A stretch of 64,000 bases of DNA from Pelomonas lactea (GCF_043555885.1 NZ_JBIGHX010000001.1:558001-622000); one strand, 5' to 3'; counted from the stretch's first letter, positions 51,266 through 60,923 are shown. Notes: a model not told the origin generated them from the letters alone. A program made the numbers and translations.

Positions 51266-54200
51266 ATGACCGCGTCGATGCGTCTGCCGCTCGCCCCGCT
51301 GCTGCTGATCTGCTGCCTGGCCCTGCCATTGGCGGCCGCCGGGCGCGACCCCATGTCCGAGCCGCGCTTCGTGACAGCCAGCGGCACCGCGGGCATCGTC
51401 GACGGCATCGTCACCGCGCTGGCCCAGGACGAGGGCGGCCTGATCTGGGTGGGCACCAGCGTGGGCCTGGTGCGCTACGACGGCTACCAGACCAAGACCT
51501 ACCCGATGACCGACGACGCGCGGCCCGGCAGCCGCGCCAACCGCTTCCTGCGCGCGCTGCTGGCCGACCGCGGCGGCGTGCTGTGGGCCGGCAGCGCCAG
51601 CGAGGGCCTGGCCCGCTTCGACTCGCAGGCCGAGCGCTGGACCTACCTCCAGCACGACCCGGCCGTGCCGCATTCCATCTCGCCCGGCAGCGTTCAGCGG
51701 CTGGCACGCGCGCACGACGGCCGCATCTGGGTGGGCCTGCTGGCGGGCCTGGACCGGCTGGACCCGACCACGGGCCGCTTCGAGCATTTCCGCGCCGGCG
51801 CCGGCAGCGGCCTGCCGGACAACCACATCGGCGCGCTGCTGGTGGACCGCGACGGCGACCTCTGGGCCGGCACCTGGCACGGCCTGGCGCGGCTGCGCGC
51901 CGGCGCCCAGCGCTTCGAGCCGGTGGCGGGCGACTGGGCCGTCAACGCGCTGGCCCAGGGCAGCGACGGCCGCATCTGGGTCGGCACGCGCGACGGCCGG
52001 CTGCTGCTGCTGGACCGCGACGGCCACGCCGCACCGCAGGCGCTGGCGGCCGGCGACGGCGCGCGGCCCTCGCCGGTGCTGAGCCTGCTGAGCGTGGGCG
52101 AGGGCGAGGTGTGGGTGGGCCGCGTCACCGGCGTGGAGCTGCGTGCCACCGACGGGCGGCTGCTGCAGCTCCTCAAGCGCAACCAGCGCCGCCCATGGAC
52201 GCTGGGCGGCACCGACTTCCACGCGCTGCTGCGCGACCGCGCCGGCACGTTGTGGGTGGGCGGCTACGGCGGCGGCCTGCAGCGCTACGACCCCGAGAAC
52301 CAGGCGCTGTGGGTGCGCCGCCAGGACGACGATCCCGCCAGCCCGCTGGCCGACACCGACGTGCGCAGCGTGCTGCAGCTGGGCAACGGCGAGATCTGGC
52401 TGGGCACGCTGGAGCGCGGCATCGCCGTGCTGGACCCGCAGCTGCGCCTGACCGCCGCCATCCGGCCCGACGCGCATTTCAACGGCCTCGTCGCCGCACT
52501 GGCCCAGGCCCGCGACGGCAGCGTCTGGGCCGGCACCGAGAGCGGCGAGCTGTACCACTTCGACGCTCAGCGCCGCCTGCGCGAAGTGCGCTCCACGGCC
52601 CAGGCGCGCGTGCGCCGGCTGCTCGCCGGCCGCGACGGCACGCTGTGGGTAGGCACCGCCGACGGCCTGCACCGGCTGGCGCCCGGCGCCGCCGAGCTGG
52701 ACCGCCTGCCACTGGCCGGCGGCCGGCGCCTGGACGGCAACGTCAACGCGCTGGTCGAGACCGCCGACGGCCAGCTGTGGGTAGGTGCCGAGGCGGGGCT
52801 GTTCCGGCTCGCCGACGGCGCGCTCCAACCGGCCGGCGCCGGCCTGCCCCAGGAGAGTGTGCTGGGCCTGCTGATGGACCGGCACGGCACGCTGTGGGCG
52901 GACACCAGCGCCGGCCTGTTCCGCCGCCAGCCTGGCGGGGCGTTCGAGCGCGTGGGCCTGCACCGCGGCGGCGCGCAGGACCGCAGCTTCGGCGCCAACT
53001 TGCTGGCCGACGGCCAGGGCCGCATCTGGACGCACCGCGGCATGTTCGATCCTGCCGCCGGGCTCTACACCGAGTTCGGCCGCATCGACGGCGTGGACAT
53101 CGGCACCGGCTGGTTCCGCGCCTACGGCCAACTGGCCGACGGGCGCATGCTGTTCGGCGGCAGCACCGGGCTGCTCGTGGCGGAGCCGCGTCATTTCAGC
53201 CGCTGGGATTTCCAGCCGCCCATCGTCGTGACGGAACTGCGCATCGACAGCCGGCGCCAGCCGCTGGGCCTGCTGCGCGAGGGGCTGACGCTGACATCCC
53301 AGCAGCGCGCGTTCTCGGTGGAGTTCGCATCGCTGGACTACAGCGCGCCGGCCCAGAACCTCTACCGCTACCGGCTGCTGGGCTACGACGACGACTGGAT
53401 CACCACCGGCGCCGAACTGCGCCTGGCCAGCTACGCCAACCTCTCCCCCGGCCGCTACACGCTGCAGGTGCAGGGCAGCAACCGCCTGGGCGACTGGACC
53501 GACCGGCCGCTGCTGATCGACGTGGAGGTGCAGCCCGCTTGGTGGCAGACCTGGTGGGCCCGGCTGCTGGGCGGGCTGCTGGCCGTGCTGGGCGTCTACG
53601 GCCTGGTGCAGTGGCGCACACGCGCGCTGGAGCGCCGCCAGGCCGAGCTGGAGCGGCGCGTGCAGGAGCGCACGGCCGAGCTGGAGGCGCTGTCGGAGGC
53701 GCTGAAGGAGTCCAGCCTCAGCGACCCGCTGACCGGCCTGCACAACCGCCGCTACCTGACCCAGCACATCGACGCCGACATCGCCGTGGCGCTGCGCCGC
53801 CATGCCGCCGACGGCGCGCCGTCGGACAACGGCGACCTGGTCTTCATGCTGGTGGACGTGGACCACTTCAAGCTCGTCAACGACCGCCACGGCCACTCGG
53901 CCGGCGACGCGGTGCTGGTGCAGATGCGCGAACGGCTGCGCGAGGTCTGCCGCGACAGCGACCACGTGGTGCGCTGGGGCGGCGAGGAGTTCCTCGTCGT
54001 GGCGCGCGACGGCTCGCGCGAGCACGCGGCCGACCTGGCCGAGCGCATGCGCCGCGCCGTCTGCGGCCGGCCCTTCGAGCTGCCCGACGGCCAGACGCTG
54101 ACGCGCAGCTGCTCCATCGGCTTCGCCTGTTTCCCGCTCAGCGCCGCCCATCCGCAGGCGCTGGACTGGAGCACCCTCATCGACGTGGCCGACGGTGCGC

Positions 54201-54355
54201 TCTACGAAGCCAAGCGCGCGGGCCGTGACCGCTGGGTGGGCGTCATCAGCGCCGACCCCGGGCTGGACGTCGACGCGCTGCGCGAGCTGCTCAGCCGCCC
54301 GCCCGCCGAATGGCTGGCCAGCGAGCGGCTGCGCGTGCTCAGGAGCGCAGGCTAG
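51266..54355 (+). CDS. Beta-propeller sensor diguanylate cyclase (copy 2)
   Basis: A 1029-residue paralogue of the preceding protein with the same order: signal peptide (LAPLLLICCLALPLAAA), regulator propeller (about 35-640), Y_Y_Y domain, membrane helix at about 764-783, coiled coil and GGDEF. GGEEF at 905-909 and I-site RDSD at 896-899 are both intact. Shared strings such as IGTGWFRAY/LGTGWFRAY and GRMLFGG show tandem duplication. The ATG at 51266 follows TGGAACG; Met5 is an alternative. The 3' end overlaps the hemerythrin gene by 17 bp. Confidence 0.94.
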   Translation: MTASMRLPLAPLLLICCLALPLAAAGRDPMSEPRFVTASGTAGIVDGIVTALAQDEGGLIWVGTSVGLVRYDGYQTKTYPMTDDARPGSRANRFLRALLADRGGVLWAGSASEGLARFDSQAERWTYLQHDPAVPHSISPGSVQRLARAHDGRIWVGLLAGLDRLDPTTGRFEHFRAGAGSGLPDNHIGALLVDRDGDLWAGTWHGLARLRAGAQRFEPVAGDWAVNALAQGSDGRIWVGTRDGRLLLLDRDGHAAPQALAAGDGARPSPVLSLLSVGEGEVWVGRVTGVELRATDGRLLQLLKRNQRRPWTLGGTDFHALLRDRAGTLWVGGYGGGLQRYDPENQALWVRRQDDDPASPLADTDVRSVLQLGNGEIWLGTLERGIAVLDPQLRLTAAIRPDAHFNGLVAALAQARDGSVWAGTESGELYHFDAQRRLREVRSTAQARVRRLLAGRDGTLWVGTADGLHRLAPGAAELDRLPLAGGRRLDGNVNALVETADGQLWVGAEAGLFRLADGALQPAGAGLPQESVLGLLMDRHGTLWADTSAGLFRRQPGGAFERVGLHRGGAQDRSFGANLLADGQGRIWTHRGMFDPAAGLYTEFGRIDGVDIGTGWFRAYGQLADGRMLFGGSTGLLVAEPRHFSRWDFQPPIVVTELRIDSRRQPLGLLREGLTLTSQQRAFSVEFASLDYSAPAQNLYRYRLLGYDDDWITTGAELRLASYANLSPGRYTLQVQGSNRLGDWTDRPLLIDVEVQPAWWQTWWARLLGGLLAVLGVYGLVQWRTRALERRQAELERRVQERTAELEALSEALKESSLSDPLTGLHNRRYLTQHIDADIAVALRRHAADGAPSDNGDLVFMLVDVDHFKLVNDRHGHSAGDAVLVQMRERLREVCRDSDHVVRWGGEEFLVVARDGSREHAADLAERMRRAVCGRPFELPDGQTLTRSCSIGFACFPLSAAHPQALDWSTLIDVADGALYEAKRAGRDRWVGVISADPGLDVDALRELLSRPPAEWLASERLRVLRSAG

Positions 54356-54950
54356 GCCCCCAGCCAAACGGCGCCGGCAGCGCCGCCAGGATGCGCTCGC
54401 GCAGCGGCGCGTAGGCGGCATCCACCGACTGGCCGGGGCGCGGGGCCAGCGGATCCTGGTGGCTGCCGAAGGCCTCGTCCAGTTCGGCCCAGTCGTCGGC
54501 GCTGAACACCTCGGCCGCGCGCGGCAGGATCTCGGTTTCCTCGCGCTTCATGTGCCGCAGGTAGCGCGCCGAGTACACGCGCAACTGCTCGGTGAACTTG
54601 TCGCGCCGGCTCTCGCCCATCTGCTCCCAGGCCAGCAGGCTGTGCTGTAGCGCGCGGATGGCGCGCTCGCCCTGGGCGTGGTCGGCCTCCAGGTCGTCCA
54701 GCGTGTCGCGCAGCGCCGGCGCCAGCGCGCGCAGCCGCGGGAACAGCAGCTCGCTTTCCTTTTTGTGATGCAGACGTTCAGGGAATTCGTCGACGTAGAA
54801 CAGCATGGCCCGCAGCGCGCCGAAGTCCGGCGCGGCGCCGGCGTGGCGCTGCGCCTCCAGCAGCAGCGGCACCGTGCGCAGCATGGCCGCGAGGGCGTCG
54901 TGCTCGGCGCGGATGACGCGCACGGCCAGGGGCATGGGCGAAGGAAACAT
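54339..54950 (-). CDS. Hemerythrin HHE-domain protein
   Basis: A 203-residue four-helix protein with the iron-ligand pattern of hemerythrin-like (HHE) domains: RAEHDALAAML, FPERLHHKKESELLFPRL, ADHAQGE and HMKREETEILPRA. Such proteins bind a di-iron centre and are tied to oxygen, NO or iron responses. The start may be the ATG at 54950 or Met6 at 54935. It is convergent with, and overlaps by 17 bp, the second diguanylate cyclase gene, and divergent from transketolase. Confidence 0.9.
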   Translation of the reverse strand: MFPSPMPLAVRVIRAEHDALAAMLRTVPLLLEAQRHAGAAPDFGALRAMLFYVDEFPERLHHKKESELLFPRLRALAPALRDTLDDLEADHAQGERAIRALQHSLLAWEQMGESRRDKFTEQLRVYSARYLRHMKREETEILPRAAEVFSADDWAELDEAFGSHQDPLAPRPGQSVDAAYAPLRERILAALPAPFGWGPSLRS

Positions 54951-55062
54951 GGCGCAAGCGTCGCTCCGCCACGACGCGGCGGCCTTGCGTTGGATCAAGG
55001 CCCGCAAAGCCACCCCCGTAAAATCCCGCGTTTTGCTCCACCAGCCCAAGAAAGCCCCGGCC

Positions 55063-57078
55063 ATGACCGCATCGACCGCCTCCCCCACCCTCATGGCCAA
55101 CGCGATCCGCGCGCTGGCGATGGACGCCGTGCAGGCCGCCAACTCGGGCCACCCGGGCGCCCCCATGGGCATGGCCGAGATCGGCGTCGCGCTGTGGGCG
55201 CGCCACCTCAAGCACAACCCGGCCAACCCGCACTGGGCCGACCGTGACCGCTTCGTGCTGTCCAACGGCCACGGCTCCATGCTGATCTACGCGCTGCTGC
55301 ACCTGACGGGCTACGAGCTGCCCATCGAGGAGCTGAAGGCCTTCCGCCAGCTGCACAGCAAGACGCCGGGCCACCCCGAAGTGGGCATCACCGCCGGCGT
55401 CGAGACGACCACCGGCCCGCTGGGCCAGGGCATCACCAACGCCGTGGGCCTGGCGCTGGCCGAGAAGCTGCTGGCCCGCGACTTCAATCGCGACGGCCAC
55501 CAGATCGTCGACCACCACACCTACGTGTTCCTGGGCGACGGCTGCCTGATGGAAGGCATCTCGCACGAAGCCGCCGCGCTGGCCGCCGCGTGGAAGCTGA
55601 ACAAGCTGATCGCCATCTACGACGACAACGGCATCTCCATCGACGGTCAGGTGGCGCCCTGGTTCGGCGACGACACCGCCAAGCGCTTCCAGGCCTATGG
55701 CTGGAACGTCATCGGCCCGGTGGACGGCCATGACGTGGATGCCGTCGACGACGCCATCGGCCAGGCCAAGAAGAGCACCGACAAGCCCACGCTGGTCATC
55801 GCCAAGACCCACATCGGCAAGGGCTCGCCCAACCGCGCCAACACCAGCAAGGCCCACGGCGAGCCGCTGGGCGCCGAAGAGATCAAGCTGACCCGCGAGG
55901 CCATCGGCTGGGCGCATGAGCCCTTCGTCATCCCGGCCGAGGTCTACACCGCGTGGGACCACAAGTCCGCCGGCGACCGCGCCGAGAGCGAGTGGGACGT
56001 GCGCTTCGACGCCTACGCCGAGGCCCACCCCGAGCTGGCCGCCGAGTTCCAGCGCCGCATGGCCGGCGTGCTGCCCGCCGACTTCGCGCAGATCGCCGTC
56101 GACGCCGTCGTCAAGGCACACGCCGACGCGCAGACCGTGGCCAGCCGCAAGGCCAGCCAGATCGCGCTGGAAGCCTTCACGGCCAAGCTGCCCGAGATGC
56201 TGGGCGGCAGCGCCGACCTGACCGGCTCCAACCTGACCAACACCAGCTCGACGCCCAACCTGCGCTTCGACGACAAGGGCACGCCCAACAACGGCCGCCA
56301 CATCAACTACGGCGTGCGCGAGTTCGGCATGGCCGCGATCATGAACGGCATCGCGCTGCACGGCGGCTTCATCCCCTACGGCGGCACCTTCCTGACGTTC
56401 AGCGACTACAGCCGCAACGCCATCCGCATGGCCGCGCTGATGAAGACGCGCGTCGTCCACGTGATGACGCACGACTCCATCGGCCTGGGCGAAGACGGCC
56501 CGACGCACCAGTCCATCGAGCACGTCGCCAGCCTGCGCCTGATCCCGGGCCTGGACGTCTGGCGCCCGGCCGACACGACCGAAACCGTCGTCGCCTGGAC
56601 CATGGCGCTGGGCAACGCGCAGCGCCCCAGCCTGCTGGCGCTCTCCCGCCAGAACCTGGCCTATTCGCCCAAGACCAACGTGGACGAGATCGCCAAGGGC
56701 GCCTACGTGCTGGCCGAGCCGGCCAAGGGCAAGGCCAAGGCCGTCATCATCGCCACCGGCTCCGAGGTGCAGCTGGCGCTGGCCGCGCAGAAGCTGCTGG
56801 CCGACGAAGGCGTGAAGGTGCGCGTCGTCTCGATGCCATCCACCAACGTGTTCGACCGCCAGGACAAGGACTACAAGAAGAGCGTGCTGCCCAAGGGCCT
56901 GCCGCGCGTGGCCGTGGAAATGGGCGTCAGCGACTTCTGGTGGAAGTACGGCGTGGACGCCGTCGTCGGCATCGACACCTTCGGGGAATCGGCGCCGGCG
57001 CCGGTGCTGTTCAAGCACTTCGGCTTCACGCCGGAGAACGTGGCGGCGACCGTGAAGGCCGTGCTGAAGAAGAAGTAA
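55063..57078 (+). CDS. tkt: Transketolase
   Basis: A 671-residue TPP enzyme of the pentose phosphate (and, where present, Calvin) pathway, normal length. Marks: ANSGHPGAPMGMA, SNGHGSMLIYALLHLTGY, the TPP loop GDGCLMEGISHEAA, the pyrimidine-domain run YGGTFLTFSDYSRNAIRMAALM and HDSIGLGEDGPTHQ. gap, a pathway partner, follows 2.8 kb downstream on the same strand, with three unrelated exported or membrane proteins between. Confidence 0.97.
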   Translation: MTASTASPTLMANAIRALAMDAVQAANSGHPGAPMGMAEIGVALWARHLKHNPANPHWADRDRFVLSNGHGSMLIYALLHLTGYELPIEELKAFRQLHSKTPGHPEVGITAGVETTTGPLGQGITNAVGLALAEKLLARDFNRDGHQIVDHHTYVFLGDGCLMEGISHEAAALAAAWKLNKLIAIYDDNGISIDGQVAPWFGDDTAKRFQAYGWNVIGPVDGHDVDAVDDAIGQAKKSTDKPTLVIAKTHIGKGSPNRANTSKAHGEPLGAEEIKLTREAIGWAHEPFVIPAEVYTAWDHKSAGDRAESEWDVRFDAYAEAHPELAAEFQRRMAGVLPADFAQIAVDAVVKAHADAQTVASRKASQIALEAFTAKLPEMLGGSADLTGSNLTNTSSTPNLRFDDKGTPNNGRHINYGVREFGMAAIMNGIALHGGFIPYGGTFLTFSDYSRNAIRMAALMKTRVVHVMTHDSIGLGEDGPTHQSIEHVASLRLIPGLDVWRPADTTETVVAWTMALGNAQRPSLLALSRQNLAYSPKTNVDEIAKGAYVLAEPAKGKAKAVIIATGSEVQLALAAQKLLADEGVKVRVVSMPSTNVFDRQDKDYKKSVLPKGLPRVAVEMGVSDFWWKYGVDAVVGIDTFGESAPAPVLFKHFGFTPENVAATVKAVLKKK

Positions 57079-57146
57079 CTAACTCACTGCATCAGCGGCC
57101 TGAAGCCTCCCGGAGCCTGCCATCATGCGCGCCGGGAGGAATCAAG

Positions 57147-58145
57147 ATGCACATCAGCATCCGGCGGTTGTTGACCGCTTCTTGCGCCGGTCTGGCAATG
57201 GCGTGGACTGGCGCCGCTCATGCCTCTGAGGTGGCAGCACCGGGCCGCGACTTGGTCGACAAGTCGGCGGCACACCTGGCCTGCCTGAAGGTGCAATTGC
57301 CGACGGCGCTAAACGCCGCGGCGCCCGCCGACGGCGAGCCGCGGTTGCTGCGGGCCCGGCTGGTCTTCACGGCCGCCGATGCGCCGCCCACGGTCACCTG
57401 GCTGTGGAAGGGCGATGACGCCGCGGCCGACTTGCTGGCGTCGGCGCTGCGCGAATCGCGCATGCCCTGCCTCGAAAGCCCGGCCCGGCAAGCCGTCGTG
57501 CAGGAGTTCTGGTGGGCGCCCGGCACGGGCACGCTGGAGGCCGGCGAGGCCTGGCCGTGGGGGACGAAGCGGCAGGCGCCCGGTGAGCCGCTCTGCCATG
57601 TGAAGCCGGCCGGCGGCCTGCCCGTGAGCCAGCAGCCCCCTGCCCCGTCCAAGGTGCTGTTCAAGTTCCGCTTCCTGCAGGCCGGCGAGCCTCCCGAGGT
57701 GGAGATCGAGCACCGCACGGGCGCCGCGATCTTCGCGATGGACGCGCGGCGCTACGTCCGCCGCTACCAGGCCTGCCCCGATGGCCGGACGAAGCTGGGC
57801 ACCTGGCACGAACAGATTTTCGAAGCCGCGCCGCCCGGCGCCGTGCGCCCTCAGCCCAAGGTGTTCGAGCTGGACGAGTTCCTGGGGCGGGTCAAGGGTG
57901 CCCACACCCTGCGCATCCGGTTCGATACCCGCACGATGAACTGCCCCTTCCAGGTCGACCTCCAGATGTACCAGCCGGCCAGGAACAACCAGGCGTCCGA
58001 GTCGGGTGCCCGCGACGCCAATCGCCATGCTTTCCTGAGCTGGCTGGAGCGCCTGACGCTCGACCTGCCGCCCGCCGAAGAGGCGGCGCTGTTCTACGAG
58101 ACCGTGAAGGTCAACGTGCCGTGCCAGGTGCTGGAACTGAAATGA
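57147..58145 (+). CDS. Secreted triple-repeat protein A (unknown function)
   Basis: A 332-residue exported protein with signal peptide (LTASCAGLAMAWTGAAHAS). The mature part seems to contain three diverged units of about 90 residues, each a Cys near the start, a beta strand, a PP-x-V strand (VFTAADAPPTVTW; FLQAGEPPEVEIE) and a PC or equivalent Cys near the end. The last unit ends VNVPCQVLELK. The strand pattern recalls TonB C-terminal domains, weakly. GGGAGGA precedes the ATG. Overlaps the next gene, its paralogue, by ATGA. Confidence 0.78.
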   Translation: MHISIRRLLTASCAGLAMAWTGAAHASEVAAPGRDLVDKSAAHLACLKVQLPTALNAAAPADGEPRLLRARLVFTAADAPPTVTWLWKGDDAAADLLASALRESRMPCLESPARQAVVQEFWWAPGTGTLEAGEAWPWGTKRQAPGEPLCHVKPAGGLPVSQQPPAPSKVLFKFRFLQAGEPPEVEIEHRTGAAIFAMDARRYVRRYQACPDGRTKLGTWHEQIFEAAPPGAVRPQPKVFELDEFLGRVKGAHTLRIRFDTRTMNCPFQVDLQMYQPARNNQASESGARDANRHAFLSWLERLTLDLPPAEEAALFYETVKVNVPCQVLELK

Positions 58146-59146
58146 GGAGCGTCGACGTGCGCAATCTGCTCATCGCCTGGGCCCTGGGGGCGTGCGCGCT
58201 GGGCGCTCACGCACAAGGCACTGCCGTTGCGGACAGCAGCGGCGAGGATCTGCTGACTTGCCTGGTGCGGCCCGAGCCGCCGAAGTACCCGGCTGACTCA
58301 CTGGCATGGCGCCAGGACGGTCTCTTTCGCGTCGAGTTGACGTTCCAGGATGCCGAGAGTGTTCCCAAGGTCAAGCTCGTACACAGCCAGGGCACGCGGG
58401 AGCAGCGCGAAACGGTCATGGCCTACGCGCAGCAGTTCCTGCTGCCCTGCCGGCCCGCTGGCCGCACGGTGTCGGTGCTGCAGGAGGTTGCCTTCACGGC
58501 TGTTGATGCGGGCCAGGCCAGGACCACCCAGCCAATGAACCTCCCACGGCCTCCCGACGAGCGCCATGCGGCCTGCCTGACACTGCCGACGAAGCAGTTG
58601 CGCCTCAGCGGCGGAGAGATCGGCCGCGGTACGAGGTCCGATGCCGCGAACGGCAACATCGTCCTGGAACTCACCTTCACGGCGCCCGACAAGCCCCCCG
58701 AGGTCAAGGTGCTCTATTCCTCCATCCATCTCTCGCACCGCGCTGCCTACGTGGGCTACATGGAGGACTACCGCGTGCCTTGCCTGGCGCCCGGTGAACG
58801 TTTCGTCATGGAACAGCAGCTGCACATGATGAATGCAGAAAGTCCACGCTTCGCGTTCAAGGATGTCGGCCTCATGCCGTTCCTGCGCATGGTCAGAAAC
58901 GCGCAAGCCAAGCCCGTCGACTTCGACCTGGACACCATGGCCTGCCCATTCCGGGTGAAGTTCGAACTGGGCCGCCCGGCACTGCGCAATCGCGTCACGG
59001 AGGTGGGCGCGCCCAATCCGAACCGGCGCAGCTTTATTGCGTGGATGGAAGACCTGGAGCTATCGCTGAAACGCGAACAGTTCGAGCACCTGCTGCGCTC
59101 TTCGATGTTCATCGACGTGCCCTGCGGCACGATCAAGCTGGGTTGA
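58142..59146 (+). CDS. Secreted triple-repeat protein B (unknown function)
   Basis: A 334-residue paralogue of the preceding protein, with signal peptide (LIAWALGACALGAHAQ). Three units are easier to see here: CLVRPEPP...VELTF...PKVKLVHS...LLPC, then ACLTLP...LELTF...PPEVKVLYS...YRVPC, then ACPFRVKFEL...FIDVPC. The first unit (PPKYPADSLAWRQDGLFRVE) resembles the start of a TonB C-terminal domain. The paired Cys of each unit could form one disulphide. Start codon overlaps the previous stop, so the two are made together. Confidence 0.78.
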   Translation: MRSVDVRNLLIAWALGACALGAHAQGTAVADSSGEDLLTCLVRPEPPKYPADSLAWRQDGLFRVELTFQDAESVPKVKLVHSQGTREQRETVMAYAQQFLLPCRPAGRTVSVLQEVAFTAVDAGQARTTQPMNLPRPPDERHAACLTLPTKQLRLSGGEIGRGTRSDAANGNIVLELTFTAPDKPPEVKVLYSSIHLSHRAAYVGYMEDYRVPCLAPGERFVMEQQLHMMNAESPRFAFKDVGLMPFLRMVRNAQAKPVDFDLDTMACPFRVKFELGRPALRNRVTEVGAPNPNRRSFIAWMEDLELSLKREQFEHLLRSSMFIDVPCGTIKLG

Positions 59147-59155
59147 CGGTCGTCC

Positions 59156-59782
59156 ATGGAGATCCACGGCCAACTGGTTCTGGCGCCCGATGCGCTGGCC
59201 GGCACGCGGGCGCCGGCGCTGTGGGCCTGCGTCGGCATCCTGGCGGTGGTGGCGCTGGCCTGCGGCGTGCAGGCCGCGCGCAGCGCGCCGTGCTGGACCG
59301 AACTGCCGAGCTTCGAGGTGGTGCCGCTGGGCGTCGCCACGCTGCACACACAACGCACCGGCACCTATGCCACCGAGCCTGTCGCGCAGGGCGAGGCGCT
59401 GGTGCTGCCGTACAGCGAGTCGGCCCCGCCGGCGCTGGCGGCCGCCTGGGTGCCGCTGCACGATGGCCACTGGGCGCTGCGCATCCATGACGACCTGCAG
59501 CTGGGCACCATGCGCCAGCGCTCGCTGAACCGAGGCGGCCTGGCGTGGACGGTGACGTTGCTGGACAAGCAGGTCGTGCGCATCGCCTCGGCCGACGGCG
59601 AGCTGCTGGGCTACCGGGAGTTCGAGGACGCCTGGCAGCACCGGCGCTGGCGCCTGGCGGGCTGGGCTGGCGCCAGCGCACTGGCCGCCGCGCTGCTGGC
59701 GGCCTTTGCACGCCGCATACTGTCGGCCCTCGCCCGCCGCGATGCGCGATCCCGGGCTTCATCAGGACTGAAATCGCCCTGA
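59156..59782 (+). CDS. Membrane protein of unknown function with two terminal helices
   Basis: A 208-residue protein with a membrane helix near the N-terminus (about 22-42, LWACVGILAVVALACGVQA), a beta-rich extracytoplasmic domain of about 115 residues and a second helix near the C-terminus (about 168-188). No family recognised. It follows the triple-repeat genes by 9 bp and precedes gap by 76 bp, so it likely belongs to the unit of the secreted pair. Confidence 0.75.
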   Translation: MEIHGQLVLAPDALAGTRAPALWACVGILAVVALACGVQAARSAPCWTELPSFEVVPLGVATLHTQRTGTYATEPVAQGEALVLPYSESAPPALAAAWVPLHDGHWALRIHDDLQLGTMRQRSLNRGGLAWTVTLLDKQVVRIASADGELLGYREFEDAWQHRRWRLAGWAGASALAAALLAAFARRILSALARRDARSRASSGLKSP

Positions 59783-59858
59783 AACCCCCTCGCCGGCAGA
59801 TGGCCGAGAATCAGCGGCCCCGCGCGAACCCAATTTCTTTTGCTCTGGAGACTTTCCA

Positions 59859-60857
59859 ATGACCATCAAGATCGGCATCAACGGCTTCGGCCGCATCGGA
59901 CGCATGGTGTTCCGTGCCGCTGTCGCGAACTTCAAGGACATCGAGGTCGTCGCGATCAACGACCTGCTGGAACCCGACTACCTGGCCTACATGCTCAAGT
60001 ACGACAGCGTGCACGGCAAGTTCGAGGGTGATGTCGCCGTCGAGGGCAACACGCTGGTCGTGAACGGCAAGTCGATCCGCCTGACGGCCATCAAGGATCC
60101 GTCCGAGCTGAAGTGGGCCGAGGCCGGCGCCGACATCGTCATCGAATCCACCGGCATCTTCCTGGACAAGGCCGGTGGCGAGAAGCACCTGGCGGCGGGC
60201 GCCAAGAAGGTCATCTTCTCGGCACCGTCCAAGGACGAGACGCCGATGTTCGTCTTCGGCGTGAACCACACCAAGTATGCCGGCGAAGCCATCATCTCCA
60301 ACGCGTCGTGCACGACCAACTGCCTGGCCCCGCTGGCCAAGGTGCTGAACGACAAGTGGGGCATCAAGCGCGGCCTGATGACCACCGTGCATGCGGCCAC
60401 CGCCACGCAGAAGACCGTGGACGGCCCGAGCAACAAGGACTGGCGCGGCGGCCGCGGCATCCTGGAGAACATCATCCCCAGCAGCACCGGCGCCGCCAAG
60501 GCCGTCGGCAAGGTCATCCCCGAGCTGAACAAGAAGCTGACCGGCATGGCCTTCCGCGTGCCCACCAGCGACGTGTCGGTCGTCGACCTGACCGTCGAGC
60601 TGAACAACGAAGCCAGCTACGCCGACATCTGCGCCGAGTTCAAGGCCCAGAGCCAGGGCGCGCTGAAGGGCGTGCTGGGCTACACGGAAGACAAGGTCGT
60701 CGCGACCGACTTCCGCGGCGATGCCCGCACCTCCATCTTCGACGCCGAAGCCGGTATCGCGCTGGACGGCACCTTCGTGAAGCTGGTGTCCTGGTACGAC
60801 AACGAGTGGGGCTACTCGAACAAGGTGCTGGAGATGGTTCGCGTCGTGGCGGTCTGA
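59859..60857 (+). CDS. gap: Glyceraldehyde-3-phosphate dehydrogenase, type I
   Basis: A 332-residue glycolytic GAPDH. NAD motif IGINGFGRIGRMVFRA at the start, catalytic Cys151 in SNASCTTNCLAPL, His in the HAATATQ string, and the C-terminal SWYDNEWGYSNKVLEM. It interconverts glyceraldehyde-3-phosphate and 1,3-bisphosphoglycerate. The gap before it has GGAGAC just before the ATG. A rho-independent terminator follows. Confidence 0.97.
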   Translation: MTIKIGINGFGRIGRMVFRAAVANFKDIEVVAINDLLEPDYLAYMLKYDSVHGKFEGDVAVEGNTLVVNGKSIRLTAIKDPSELKWAEAGADIVIESTGIFLDKAGGEKHLAAGAKKVIFSAPSKDETPMFVFGVNHTKYAGEAIISNASCTTNCLAPLAKVLNDKWGIKRGLMTTVHAATATQKTVDGPSNKDWRGGRGILENIIPSSTGAAKAVGKVIPELNKKLTGMAFRVPTSDVSVVDLTVELNNEASYADICAEFKAQSQGALKGVLGYTEDKVVATDFRGDARTSIFDAEAGIALDGTFVKLVSWYDNEWGYSNKVLEMVRVVAV

Positions 60858-60880
60858 TCGTCGGGCCTGGCCAGACACAA

Positions 60881-60906
60881 GGGGCGCCGCGGGCGCCCTT
60901 TTTTGT
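60881..60906 (+). terminator. Rho-independent terminator of gap
   Basis: GGGCGCC and GGCGCCC form a GC-rich stem followed by six T, starting 24 bp after the gap stop. Confidence 0.88.
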
Positions 60907-60923
60907 CGCCTCGCGCGCCGCCA

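Noticed and set aside
51200..54421. 1073-codon frame opposite the second propeller cyclase
   Set aside because: Same reason: no domain, biased composition, opposite a certain gene.
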